Source: Gnetum montanum
Lineage: Eukaryota; Streptophyta; Gnetopsida; Gnetales; Gnetaceae
Direction: 5' to 3'
Length of the DNA: 64,000 nucleotides
Assembly (NCBI GenBank): GCA_015680685.1
Contig: MNCI01002773.1
Location: 45,572-109,571, forward strand
In this document: one piece after another, positions 32,630 through 44,200 of the stretch
How positions within the stretch are numbered: position 1 is the stretch's first letter
How the letters are laid out: each line of letters begins with the position of its first letter
Notes under the pieces: generated by a model
What the model was told of the DNA's origin: nothing
The model's database searches: none
Seen by the model: the letters and a program-made list of their open reading frames with translations, nothing else
Position numbers and translations under genes: made by a program

Positions 32630-34621
32630 CCATTAGTTATAGTGGAACTCATGTAGTTCTTGGTTGACCTGGATGAACATTTCTCACAATTGATGGAAAT
32701 GTTCTTCGAGAAAATTCTTTTGCTTCTCCACAGAGGTCAACTGAAGGTTGTCGGCAACAAAATACTTGTTTTCCTCCTGTAAGGCTTTAAGTGCCTTAAT
32801 ATGTGCATGAGTTTGCACCTGTGCTGCAGAGGCATCCCAAACAACCTTCTCTTTTTCTTTAGCTACCTTTTTATTCTCCATTAGTAGTTTGGTTAGCTAC
32901 TCAATTTTGAAATTTTTCAGCTAGTCTGCAGGAACAAATTGTGAAGGGTCCCGTTGTGCTACTTGTAGGGCCATGAGCTTTTCTTGTAATTTCTGCACCT
33001 CTGCTTTAGCATTCTCGGCCCTCACTTCTATTAAGACCAGCTTCCACTTAGTGAAAATGAGGTTTGATTGAATTGTTGTAACATCTTGAGGGATGTCAAA
33101 CAGGAACGTCATTATTTGTCCTATTTTTAGCAATTGATCAAGCACATCCTCATGTTCTGTAGGAGTCATTGAGGTTCTAGCCAAAGTTTGAGCATCCCAT
33201 GCTCCCATGAGATCTTCCAATGGTACAACAAGTACATTGAATGATTCTTTAATGTGGTCTACGACCACTTTTGTGGCTCCTGCTGCATCCTGGTGTTGCA
33301 TGACCACCACTGTGGCCCCTTCACCAATTTCTAATTGCACTTGGAAAGATGCAGCATTTCCTAAGATCTGTTGTGACCAAATACTCTCCCCTCCTCCTAT
33401 GTGGATGGACACCTCACCCCTTGCATGATCCAAAGAAACCATGGGTTGTATGGCATCGTCAATGATGCAAAAGAGATTTGCATCATCATGACTTCCCCAA
33501 TTGACTGTCACAGTGATGGCCCTGAGATGGCTCATCGACGGTCTATAATCTTGTAGTGTCGGTGGTTGATCCTGGCCCATGCTAGGCCCTGCTTCCTATT
33601 CTTGGCTGGGTCCCATACTTGGAAAGTGGCTGGAGCCTACAAGTTGAGTTGTAGTTGGTTCAGTTGTTTATTCTTCTTCTTGTTCTAGTCCCAGCATCTC
33701 ACTAGTGATTTTCCTTGCGGCTAGTGGCTTTAATAGTTTAGCATATGAAGCATTTTTTGCCTTTTGAAGGACATCATTAGTGTATCCCCTAATACCAGCA
33801 CGTTGGCATAGCTTCTTGATAAGGCAAGGAAAGGGCAACACCATCTTCCCTATCTTCTATTCCTCGAACCACCTCAGGATCTCTGTAAGGTATAGATGAG
33901 GCAGGTTAGCATTAACCTTCTCCATCAGCACTGCACAACCTCTTTCCGCATATGTTGAAATCCTTTACAGGCCCTTCGTGGGGAAGAGGTGATACGTTTC
34001 AATTTTGAAATAGATCTTCTCTTCCATTGTTAGCTCTCCAAATGTCTTATCCCTTCCATATGCCCTTTCCAACCAAACTCGTCGCACATCGGGGTCTGAA
34101 TGGGTAAACAACTGAGCAACCTAGAGCCCTATATTTAGAATGTTTAATAATTCTAAAATGGCCTACACAGAGAAGTCAACTATCACACCACAAATATTAA
34201 TGATGGTGCCTTATTCTCTATTGTGCCAGAATTAGTATGTCTTCCCTAGGTACCAGGCACCACTTTTAGAGAGGGTAGGCCATAAGGGAGACCCTTTGAG
34301 GTGATCCCTAATAGCCTCAGGAGCAAACTCTGGAAAATATTCAAAATTTAATTCCACAATCACCGTAGTGAATGTGGACCTTTCGTGGACAACCTGAACA
34401 CAATCCTGGGGCAACGTGAGATGCTGTCCATGTTCAGGCACTGTAGTAGCTCCTCCTTTTGCCTGCCTAGACTGTACAGTAGGAGGGTCCTCTTGATGAA
34501 TGCTAAATGATTTTTCCTCCTACTCTACATGTTGTCCAGCAAGGATTTCCTCTTTGCCTCTCCTAGGTTGTTTACTTCCACCTTGGGCAGGACCTTCTCG
34601 TTGTCCACGTTTCGAGGCCAT
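32630..34621 (-). pseudogene. ORF2 of element B: accessory protein of unknown role
   Basis: A start at 34621 opens a Lys/Arg/Gly-rich head (MASKRGQREGPAQGG). A globular part follows (34441-34232 frame includes LNFYF-like EYFPEFAPEAIRDHLKG and SPLWPTLSKSGAWYLG). This resembles proteins annotated as putative plant transposon protein in Athila-like elements, though I cannot confirm the family. The best open part is 33580-32921 (219 residues), ending in heptad-like coiled coil. Leu/Glu/Lys-rich helices continue to about 32684. A few stops interrupt it. Compared with the copy at 39302-41290 it lacks about 818 bp near the C-terminus. It could be an env-like or other accessory gene. Confidence 0.6.
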
Positions 34622-35100
34622 CTGCAATCACACGGGGCCAAGCATTAGTAAGGTTGTTTCAAAAGTTAAGTTATACCTTACTGCTTATCTTAATTAACTA
34701 ATTTGTTTTATCTTCGTGTAATGTTTCCCAAAAGATTATAATAGTGGGTCCTTTCTACTTAGGTGGTTTCAAATTTTAGTTTCCCAATCCTAAGGGGATG
34801 ACATTGTTTTTGACACATTTTATTCTTAATTTTAAAACTAATTACCCTTGATAATGTCCTTTGGGTGATGAAAAATTCCAAAAAATGTTATGTGCTATTC
34901 GGCACATGCCCCTCCCCCACGACTAAGCTGAACACTCCAGGTTCAAGTAGGTTCAGACGAAATAAAAATTGAAGTACCAGCAAGCAAGATATAGGTAGAA
35001 AAGCAAGGGTGTCACACTCACAAGTCGTAGAGAAATTTTTTTTGAAAAACTCCCCCGCGTGATTTGTGAAAAATGAGGTTAAGTGTTGTGAAGGGTCGCC

Positions 35101-35159
35101 TTTTTATAGGTTATAGGGATGCGATATCATGTATGATACATTGCGTACGCGATATCGCA
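35101..35159 (-). promoter_or_regulatory. Possible internal promoter upstream of ORF2
   Basis: On the - strand a palindrome GCGATATCGC (35158-35149), a second GATATC site (about 35128) and then CCTATAAAAAGGCG (TATA at 35108-35101) occur in order, about 480 bases before the ORF2 start. The LTRs of the same family have the same arrangement: a GATATC palindrome, then a TATA box 15-60 bases on. The similarity suggests ORF2 has its own promoter. Confidence 0.5.
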
Positions 35160-36549
35160 ACCTAACATTGTTTAGGCCCCAGGGAAAATATTGAATTTCT
35201 AGGGTTTTTTTGGAAATTAATAATGGAAATTAAGGACATGTGGCAGGTGTTTAAGGGTTTTAGGGTAATTTAACTCATTTCGAAGGCATGAATAATGATA
35301 TGTGGATGGACTTGAGCAATAAGGCCTCAGGTGGCAAGTGAGAGAAAAAGGTCATGTAATGGTTACATAGGAACATTGGAATTTGGAGGGATAGTAATAA
35401 GGGAAAGAATGTTATGAAAAATAGGCTGAGGGTAAGAAATGGTATGTGTGAGCTGTGTCATAAGTGAAAATTACAAAAGATTACACAAGTGGGTCCTCCC
35501 CAAAGCAGGTTCCAACCTATAATGCCCTTGTGTCACCGCACTTAAAAGTGTCCATGGGCACTTGAAGGGTTAAATGTAATCCACACTGGTTCCGCAAAAC
35601 ACACACATGTAAATATCATTGGAATGAGGTAAGAATTCTATGTTACACATGACACGAGATACACTTACATAAACAGTGAGATGAGACGAACTATAGAAGG
35701 GATTGTAGAGATTGGGACATGAGGTAACGGACCTAGGGCATAGTGAATCCTATATGTAAAGCATGATTAACGTGTCATTAACCTATCATTCCAAGATTAG
35801 GACCAAGTCCATTCCTCTGATTAGTGACACCACATTGTTTCATCCCATGATGAGCGACTATGAGAGTACCAAAACAACAAGGCATATGATCACTTGGCAT
35901 TTTATTCAAGGGAGGAGTGATTTTTACTTGTGGCACTTTTCTCTTCTTTTTCTTTTCTTCTTTCTCTTTCTTCTCTCTTTTTTTTTGATTGATGAATCTA
36001 GAGAAGCTACCAACCTTTAGGCATGGGTGCATGTCTTTCTAGTGGGACCCCCTAGAAAAACATTGGATTTTTAAGTGCCTTTTGATTACTCTTACTTCCA
36101 TTTTTCATTAGATCTACAAGGATCTTAGTACAGCCATGTTGCATGACAACTCCCACAGACGTCACCAAAGAGAATCTGCAAGTCCCCTTGATGTCACACC
36201 CTAATCATTCCCTCTTGGTCCATACTTCTTCATTTTGGGTACAATGAACACAAAATTAATTTTTAAGTTTTAAAAATGTCAAGAATATTGTTGTACCCTT
36301 GATCAGAACCTCTTATTTGTAGAATGGATGAGTGGGTGTAATGGGCTCACTGTCCACATAATTGATCACTCGAGACTTGATAACATAGAACACACCTCAA
36401 CCAACGATCCACATGAGTGTTTTATTTGTAGAAGAGATTACTTATAAAAAGATAAAAAGACAAAAAGACAAAAAGATAAAACAAGAAATTAAAAGATGAA
36501 AAGCTCAAAAACAAAAATTGTAAAATTAAAGAAAATGAAAAATATTTAT
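35160..36549 (-). other. Non-coding part of element B where pol would be expected
   Basis: No RT, RNase H, integrase or protease motif was found in any frame. The part near 35440-35560 matches 63318-63440 of element A (GGGGAGGACCCAC in common), so this non-coding block is a family feature rather than local decay. A Glu/Lys-coding A/G-rich tract lies at about 35940-35990. Confidence 0.5.
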
Positions 36550-38384
36550 TAATCCTTCTTGTTATTAAAATGGGGGATATCCCCCATAATTAAATGGTTG
36601 AGGATGGAAAGGATTAATAAATGGAAGATGAGGATCCTTGCATGTTGGAAATATTGGAACTTGGTCATACTTACCCCATTAGGGTTCACACACTTGATTT
36701 TAGTAAGCATAGTGGGGCAATTTGTAAGATGTTGTTCTTGGGTAAAGAGTTGGCCCACTATGATGTTTGTGACCGTAAGATGGTATGCAAGGATCAAGAT
36801 GTTGCCTTCCATGCCTATGTTCATTGGGCCATATGATTGTTGGAGTGTTAATTAGTGGCCCTGATGAAGTGACATGAGGTGTTGGGTTCGAAGATAAGGG
36901 TGCACCACAAGGTTGGACTTGTACAGAGTTGGAGGATGCAGTGGCCTTAGAATTGTGTTGTCCCTTCCTAGGGTCATTTATAAAGAAGGGACACCTTCGA
37001 TGTTGCTGAGGTCTCTGACTACTATTGGAAATAGTAGCACAAGTAACGTTCGAAGGTTTTTGCTATGGTGCAGACACCTTAGTAATAGTTGGTGGAGATG
37101 TAGAAGGAGGGAAAGGATGAGAATGTTGAAAATTAGGAGAAGTGAAAGGTGCACAAGGTGGTGGTTGTGTTGAGGACATGGGCTGATAGTATTGAGGAGA
37201 ATAGTAATGCGGTGAGATAGAGTATGTTGACCTAGTTGGAGAAATAGGATGTTGAACTCGATAAGCATTTGGATTTAGAGGATATGAAGGGTGTCTCTAG
37301 TTTAGAGATGGATTCCCCCATGACTGGGATTGTTGCCACTGTGATTGAACACAGTATCTCTGTACGAACTCTGGGTGTAACATGCTTTCCCAATGCTCAT
37401 ATAGATGTAACAGGATTGGGCACTGGTCCTTGGGATGATCATATAGTCAAATATTACATTCATATGTATGATTGGCAGTTGAGCTCTTATTTTCCTTATC
37501 CCTTCTTTCCGATTGTCTACTGATACTTTGTCCTTCTTCTTGGGTTGTCAAAACTCTATCTCCAATGATATTGATATATTCTCCACACTTTTTATGCATC
37601 CATTCCAACATCTTATTAGTCTTTGCCTCGACTTCCTCTAATGATTGTTGTACTGGAAAAGATGGTTCTTTCTCCTTGTGGTAGGTTGATTTCTCCTTTT
37701 CGTGATTATGGACCTTTGTTAAGTTGAGATTTTGGTCCCATTGATGTTTTTCAACACTCTCCCATCTAGCCATTTCNNNNNNNNNNNNNNNNNNNNNNNN
37801 NNNNNNNNNNNNNNNNNNNNNNNNNNNNNNNNNNNNNNNNNNNNNNNNNNNNNNNNNNNNNNNNNNNNNNNNNNNNNNNNNNNNNNNTATCTTTCGTTAA
37901 AAATTTCTACCATTGTTAGCAAACGTCATATTGAATTTGGTTTTAACAATCTATACCATACTTTTTCTTGGCCAACGAGTGTCATAGGAAAGAGCTTGAG
38001 TTTTTTCCAACCATTATCAATGTTGTTCCATGTACAGGCATCATAGAAGGCTTGTAAATGCTGATGCAGATCTAAGTCATAATCTCTTGAGAAGTTAGGG
38101 AAGTTGTTTAAATTGAGCTTGGGTAGATGGCTCTCTTTACGATGCCTATGGGAGATTTGAACAGCCTGTTGTATTTGCATTAGGCTTGTAGTGGCCATTG
38201 GGGGTTCATCGTCATCAAGTAAGTTATTCTTTCTTGCGTTGGGATGATGTTTCCTTTGTTTATGTTTATAATAAATGTCCACCTCAGGTTGCGTAATCCA
38301 ATCTTCATTTTCATATAGTTCGTTGGTTCTCCAATGAACTTCCTCACTAGATGTGGCATTATTATAGTCTTGTAGGAGAGGCAT
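36550..38384 (-). pseudogene. Gag of element B, interrupted by an assembly gap
   Basis: From a start at 38384, the first 152 residues are open, with LPKLNLNNFPNFSRDYDLDL then WKKLKLFPMTLVGQEKVWYR and a LLKPNSI end. This is the retrotransposon gag core (F.....D....W.....KL.LFP.TL...A..WY..L...SI). Beyond the gap, a Lys/Glu-rich helix leads to ECNI*LYDHPKDQCPIL, a zinc-knuckle-like C..C...H...CP site with one Cys turned to a stop. A long Pro/Gln/Ser-rich tail runs to about 36550. Element A has the same order (CEICHYDHPKGCCPI). No protease follows here. Confidence 0.7.
37777..37887. other. Assembly gap (111 Ns) inside gag
   Basis: Undetermined bases. The gag frame of element B continues on both sides, so the gap is probably small and caused by repeat collapse. 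A single N also occurs at 60432. Confidence 0.99.
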
Positions 38385-38505
38385 GATTGTGAAGTTGTGT
38401 GTGAATTCGTATGTGAATTTTTGTAATTTTTTTTCTTAAAAGATATATCATTAATTTATTTACAATGACCTGGTATGATATAACTAATCTAGATAACTAG
38501 CACCA

Positions 38506-38524
38506 CCCTCGGCAATGGCGCCAA
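38506..38524 (-). promoter_or_regulatory. Primer binding site of element B
   Basis: On the - strand TTGGCGCCATTGCCGAGGG follows directly after the LTR. It matches the TTGGCGCCGTTGCCGGGGA-type site of Athila/Tat-like gypsy elements. Element A has the same site at 58963. Confidence 0.85.
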
Positions 38525-39301
38525 TGATGAGTGACGAGGTACCCCTACACTCAACCATACGAATACAAACGTTTCACGCATGATCCGGTTGAACTCCACA
38601 GACGGACTAGTTGTGGTATCTAGACGGTTATCCTTAGGTTGCAGTTCATTGTCTTCCCACCTAGACTACTATTAGCTTGTCACGTATGGTTTAGTCCAAA
38701 TTGAGGTGTATGATGTGTTTCTATGCTAATGATACTCCTGAAGACAATGGAAAATAATATCAACTAAGCTAAGAGAGAAAGTGTGAGAGAAAATCTAAGC
38801 TAGCCTAAGTGCGATGAGCATTTGTTCCTCAATCATCTGTACACATCTTGGACCTTGTGCATGACTACCACTGGGATTACCAAGTGTAGATCCTAGGTAT
38901 GCTACTGGGTTACCAAGTAGTCACACTTCAATGCTCATAATCGAGTCGTACTCATTCCCCGTTTAATAGGAGTTTAGGGTAAGAAGAGATTAACTAAGAA
39001 AGCAGTAAATAAAATTTAAGTAAATAATTAAGCTAAGTGAATGCTGCAATGATGAAGTAATCTTGATCTTTATTTCTGGTCATGTGCATGTCCAAGTACG
39101 TCACACTCGAATAAGGATGCCATACAATTACAATTACCACACTGCGGACATACATTAGGAGGAAAAGGGTTGAGAGGAAAAAGGAAAACTAAAATCAAAA
39201 CTAACTCTAAAACTCACTTACTACTATCGAACTTCCTTTCTCTTATTTATAGATGAGAAGACAAGCTACGATATCGTGCAGAACAAAATTGTGACTCATC
39301 A
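38525..39301 (-). repeat. LTR shared by element B and ORF2 copy C
   Basis: 777 bp with TGATGAGT/ACTCATCA ends. On its left lies the primer binding site and gag of element B, so it serves as that element's 5' LTR. On its right lies a polypurine tract and an ORF2 copy, so it is also a 3' LTR. ACGATATCGT (about 39268-39277), a perfect palindrome, precedes the TATA box. Confidence 0.85.
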
Positions 39302-41290
39302 TACCCCCACAACTAAGTGAAAACTCGTCCTCGAGTTACAGTGAGAACAAGCTCCATTGATTACACAGTGGATAGGTACGGGATTATTGGATGGTGAAAA
39401 TGGATTTATGCCGTAGTGTGGAATCAAGACAAGATTAAGACACAACACAAAGAATGTGCTATAGCTACAAAAGTGGTGGAACTCATGTAGTTCTTGGTGG
39501 TGGTGGCTCCTCCATAGGTGCTTTCCCCTTGTCTTGTGCTCCAGGTCTTGGGGCTTGATGGCATTGAAGTATGGCCTACAGTTTCTCCTCTTTAGTCCAG
39601 GGATCTTGTGTCATCCATGTTAATGTTCCGATGTTTGATGGAGTCAGCACCTCCCATGGATAGGGTAGTTGCGGAAACATTTGATTTGCTTTGACATACC
39701 AGGCCGCAAATACCTATCGTTCCTCCTCGTAGGCTCTGGCTTTGTCTTTGTATTCTTAAAAATATGCAAGCCATCAAGCCAAATCTATTGTGACACCTTT
39801 TTTTCTTTGGTATCTTGCTTTCACCACCTCAAGTTTAGAATTTGCAATCTCCAGTTTTTGCAACATTTTCTTGCATTCTACAAATTCCATTTCATATTTT
39901 ATGTGGGTGGTAGCTACTTGTTGCTCAAGCTTTGTTCTCGAGCATCCTACTGTTAACATGGCAAGGTTGGCATACCACAAATTTGCCAACTCCATGTATT
40001 TTGTAAGATCTTGGATCTGCAGGTCCTGGTTCTTAACTTCCGCCTAGTGGGCAAATGCATATGTGTCCAATATGGCTTGCTAGTTAGTGTGTTGAAGCAT
40101 TGATAGCATTGATGTGGGCCTTGGCCATATGGATCTCCTTCTCAAGAATATTTTTGTACATCCCCACCTGGTCTCAGAAGTGCTCCTTTAGCTTTTCATG
40201 CCATTTAGCCTCGTTTTTCCACACGCTTATTTCAATAGCTATCTTTTGACAGATTGCGCGTACCTCCTCCATTAAGAGGGTTTGATTCTCCTTAGCTAAA
40301 CAGCTTATGTCTTGGTTGACCTGGATGAACTATTCTCACAATTGATGAAAATGTTCTTCGAGAACATTCTTTTGCTTCTCCACAGAGGTCAACCAAAGGT
40401 TGTTGGCAACAAAATACTTATTTTCCTCCTGTAAGGCTTTGAGTGGCTTGATATGTGCATGAGTTTATGCCTATGCTATAGAGGCATCCCAAATAGCCTT
40501 CTCTTTTTCTTCAGCCACCTTCTTATTCTCCGTTAGTAGTTTGGTTAGCTACTCAATTTTGAAATTGTCTAGCTGATCTGTAGGAACAAATTGTGAAGGG
40601 TCCCGCTATGTTGCTTGTAGGGCCATGAGCTTTTCTTGTAATTTTTGCACCTCTGCTTCAGGATGCTCAACCCTCACTTCTATTAAGACCAGCTTCCCCT
40701 TAGTGGAAATGAGGTCTGATTGAATTGTTATAACATCTTGAGGGATGTCAAATAGGGACATCATTATTTGTCCTATTTGTAGCAATTGATCAAGTGCGTC
40801 CTCATTTTCTGCAGGAGTCATTGAGGTTCTAGCCAAAGTTTGAGCATTTCATGCTCCTGTGAGATCTATCAGTGGTACAACAAGTACATTGAATGATTCT
40901 TTAATGTGGTCTGCGACCACTTCTGCGGCTCCCGCTGCATCCTAGTGTTGCATGACCACCACTATGTCCCCTTCACCAGTTTGTAATTGCACTTAGAAAG
41001 ATGCAATGTTTCCTGAGATCTATTGTGACCAAATACTCTCCCCTCCTCCTATGTGGATGGACACCTCACCCCTTGCATGATCAAAAGAAACCATGGGCTG
41101 TATGACATCTTCAATGATGCAGAAGAGATTTGCATCATCACAACCTCCCCAACTAATAATCTTAGCGATGGCCCTGAGATGGCTCATCGACAGTCTGTAA
41201 TCTTGCTGTGGCAATGGTTGATCCTGGCCCATGCTAGGTCCTACTTCCTGTTGTTGGTTGGGTCCCGTACTTCTAAGTGGCTGGGTCCTA
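39302..41290 (-). pseudogene. ORF2 copy C, with fuller coiled-coil C-terminus
   Basis: Closely related to ORF2 of element B: the frame at 41232-41020 starts MGQDQPLPQQDYRLSMSHLR, and 40836-40606 gives LARTSMTPAENEDAL-type sequence, matching 33580-32921. It keeps about 818 bp that element B lost (39492-40310). That part encodes more long Leu/Glu/Lys-rich helices (39995-39774, KYEMEFVECKKMLQKLE) and a Pro-rich end. Many Gln-to-stop changes occur. At about 41290 similarity to element B ends and an unrelated multi-exon pseudogene begins. The upstream gag of this copy is missing. Confidence 0.65.
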
Positions 41291-41292
41291 AA

Positions 41293-44200
41293 ATTTGGTC
41301 CTCAGTCATGTGGGCCCAATCCACTTCCTTGAGATTAACACCTATCAAGATGTTTCTCTCATTGACATTAGTCCATGTAGGTAGCACCCATGAAAATTTT
41401 GTGGTAGTCACGTCCCCAGAAGCAGTAGTGACCTAAGGAGTTGGGGAATTAATTACCATAACAAAGCATTCAAACAACTTGAAGGCATCTCCAATGTTGA
41501 TTCCCCTCACAAAAAACTCTAGATTGCACCTCTCAATTGACTCCTCCTATAGCCATTTGAGGTAGCTCTCTTGTTTGGCCTTGTACTTTCTTTTGTGATC
41601 CTTTTCTGCTTGACCCCACACAAGGGCCCAAGTACAATAGTCTCTCCACTCCCTAGCTTTGTGAGGCAAAAGGTTCATCTGCAACTTCTGCTTCACAAGA
41701 CTCCTAGCAAGAGTAACCTTGCCATGGATGGCATTCCAGTACCATGCCCATTCTATTTTCTTAGTTCACAAGGAGTCTCTATTAGCCACTTCACCTTTTA
41801 CAAACTCCTTATCATCCCTAAGGTCTTTAATCTCCTCAACGTACTTCTTATTGTCCTTTTCTAATGCTACATCTCACTCCCATAGGAACTCATTAGAACA
41901 TTGGCATTCCCATGAATTTTAGGCACGTGAGAGTGCACATTCAGTGGCACTTTCATATCACCTTCGTGGAACATTTTTCACTTCAAGTGGTAGGTTAGGT
42001 AGTTCATCAATTTCATCAATTTCAATGGCACAGTTGGGATCCCATCCAACCTTTAACAGTGCAAAAAATATAATAGGTGAACACATAAAACCAATAAACA
42101 ACAAATAATAAAATGGCCAAAAACTAAAAAAAAAAAAACTAAAACCATATAACCATAAGACTTTAAAAAAATCATAAAACCAAAAAAAATGCATAAATAG
42201 TAAAAAATTAAAGATAAAATAAGGTAAGGTTCTCACCAACATTAGGAGCAATCTGATGCAACCAATTAATCATTTCTTTAGCCATCCCATGCATAAACCC
42301 TATTTTGTCAATAACTGCCACCCATGGTTTCATGAAAATGTAGAAGTTGAGGCATCTAGTTAAGGTTTAGGAGCTATAACAAGCATGACCATAGTTTAAT
42401 GATTCAAACTAGATTCAAACATGAAACTACAAAATGCAACATATAAAAAAAAATTCCCAAGTACCTTGAAGATTATCTAGGATGATAATAGAAGATTCAC
42501 CTAACTATGAATCTTCAAATATGGCATCAAGGAGATTCAATGTGGCATTGGATAACCCCTCATCCTCATTCTTTTATTGTGCCTCCTCCTCTAGGCATTT
42601 AGCATGTTTTTCCTAAAACAAAACAACAACATGGCCATATAACATAAAATATAATTGCAAAATAACTTAAACAGAATAACACAAGTAGAACATGCCTATA
42701 ACCACATGATGTGCTTGGCCAAGTCTAATAATGAGACTTGTCTTCATAGGCTGCTCAACAATTGGTGTTGACTCCTCAACCATGGATCTCTTAACTTTGC
42801 TCTAGTTTTCCCATAAACTTTAGCACATAAGTTCTGCCCTTTGTAGAATTCCCATGGGTAACTTAGGGTTCAATCCCCATGCTATCAAAGGAAGGATAAT
42901 GCATACCACTAAAGTGCTTATTGGTAATAGACAATGATTCCACAACATCTTCCATTGATGGCTTTTGAGCCTGTATGGTTGGAATAATATGTTTCATTCA
43001 AGGTTTAGAGAATTGGGATGGATCTTAACTTACCCATCACCCATCCTACTTCACCACTAGGAACTCCATGAGCCTCCTGAGATAGGATGCAAAAAATGCA
43101 AAGTACATATGGCATATCCTTGTAAGGTTATCTTGAAGTTTCAAGATCTTCCCTTGTAGCCCAAAAACCAAATGAGCAGCATAGTTGAATTGAGCATCCA
43201 CAGTGAGGAACTTTTTCATGGTCCATGCCTATTCAATGCCTAGGATATTCTTCTATGACAACAACTTTGAGAACACCCAGGATCAAAACAACAGATAGAT
43301 CTTGTTCACCTCTATGACCTGGCAATGGTCTAGAGTCAATTCAGAGTGGCTGCAACAAGTGTTTAGCCATTCTTCCACTTCATTCCCATGGCCCACCTCT
43401 TTCCCTAATTTGGTAATGACCTTAATACCCTCATGAGAAATGCTAAAGAGGTCACTAAAGGTAGATTCATTGATGTCCAAGGTGACAAGCATACCTTGAA
43501 CATGGGTGATGAATTTTTTCACTCCTTTGTTAAAGAAGTTGATGAGATTCACCATCTCTAGGATAGGGATGGTTGGGATAGGAGCCATGAATAAAATAAG
43601 AAAACCTGCACTAGTAATCCTCATGTGAATGTCTCTAGGTGCTTGGCTAGTCAACCAATACTACATTGTATTTACCTCACCAAACTTGAGAATATGTGTC
43701 CCCTTAGCATGTTCTAAAGTAATCACAACAATGGCAGATGTTGGCACAACCCCTACAACACAACAAAAAAAACTTGTTAGCTTTGGCATAGGCACATCAT
43801 ATAAAACCAAATAATAATAATAATAATAAAATAATATGTAACAAACATAATAAATTAAAACAAACCTCATAGCCACACCGATAAAACTAGTTAAACAATC
43901 AAAGCCTAGATAACCTAACAACTATATAACTAGAAAACGTTGACATTGCATAAATAAAAAATAAAATAGAACAAAATAAAAAATTCCTACTTTGCTTACT
44001 AGTTGAGGGTAGCATGGGGACCTTAAGGGGTATACATGTCTATGCACCCAAATTGGGGACACCCCACCAACTATGAGCTATCCCATTGGCCAAGCACCTA
44101 CAGTAGGCTTAAGAATAGCATGAGGTATACTTGCCAAAGTTATCCTTGAGTTGCTCCATCACTACGAGCCTCACTACTTGGCTTTTGGGAAAGGCCTCCA

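Larger units (their letters stand above)
31800..39301 (-). mobile_element. Non-autonomous gypsy-type LTR element B (gag plus ORF2, no RT/integrase)
   Basis: On the - strand: 5' LTR (39301-38525), primer binding site, gag (38384 to about 36550), a ~1.4 kb non-coding part, a possible internal promoter (35159-35101), ORF2 (34621 to about 32630), polypurine tract, 3' LTR (32577-31800). Both LTRs share TGATGAGT...ACTCATCA ends. No reverse transcriptase, integrase or RNase H motif was found between gag and ORF2. Its 5' LTR is also the 3' LTR of a second ORF2 copy at 39302-41290, a tandem arrangement. It interrupts a gypsy gag at 31799. Confidence 0.75.

Noticed and set aside
36549..37268. Several + strand ORFs of 70-98 residues
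   Set aside because: They are antisense to the Pro/Gln/Ser-rich tail of the element B gag on the - strand.
41958..42251. Phe/Leu-rich 97-residue ORF resembling a membrane protein
   Set aside because: Most of it translates the A/T-rich intron-like gap between two exon blocks (42050 and 42237), which have good splice sites.
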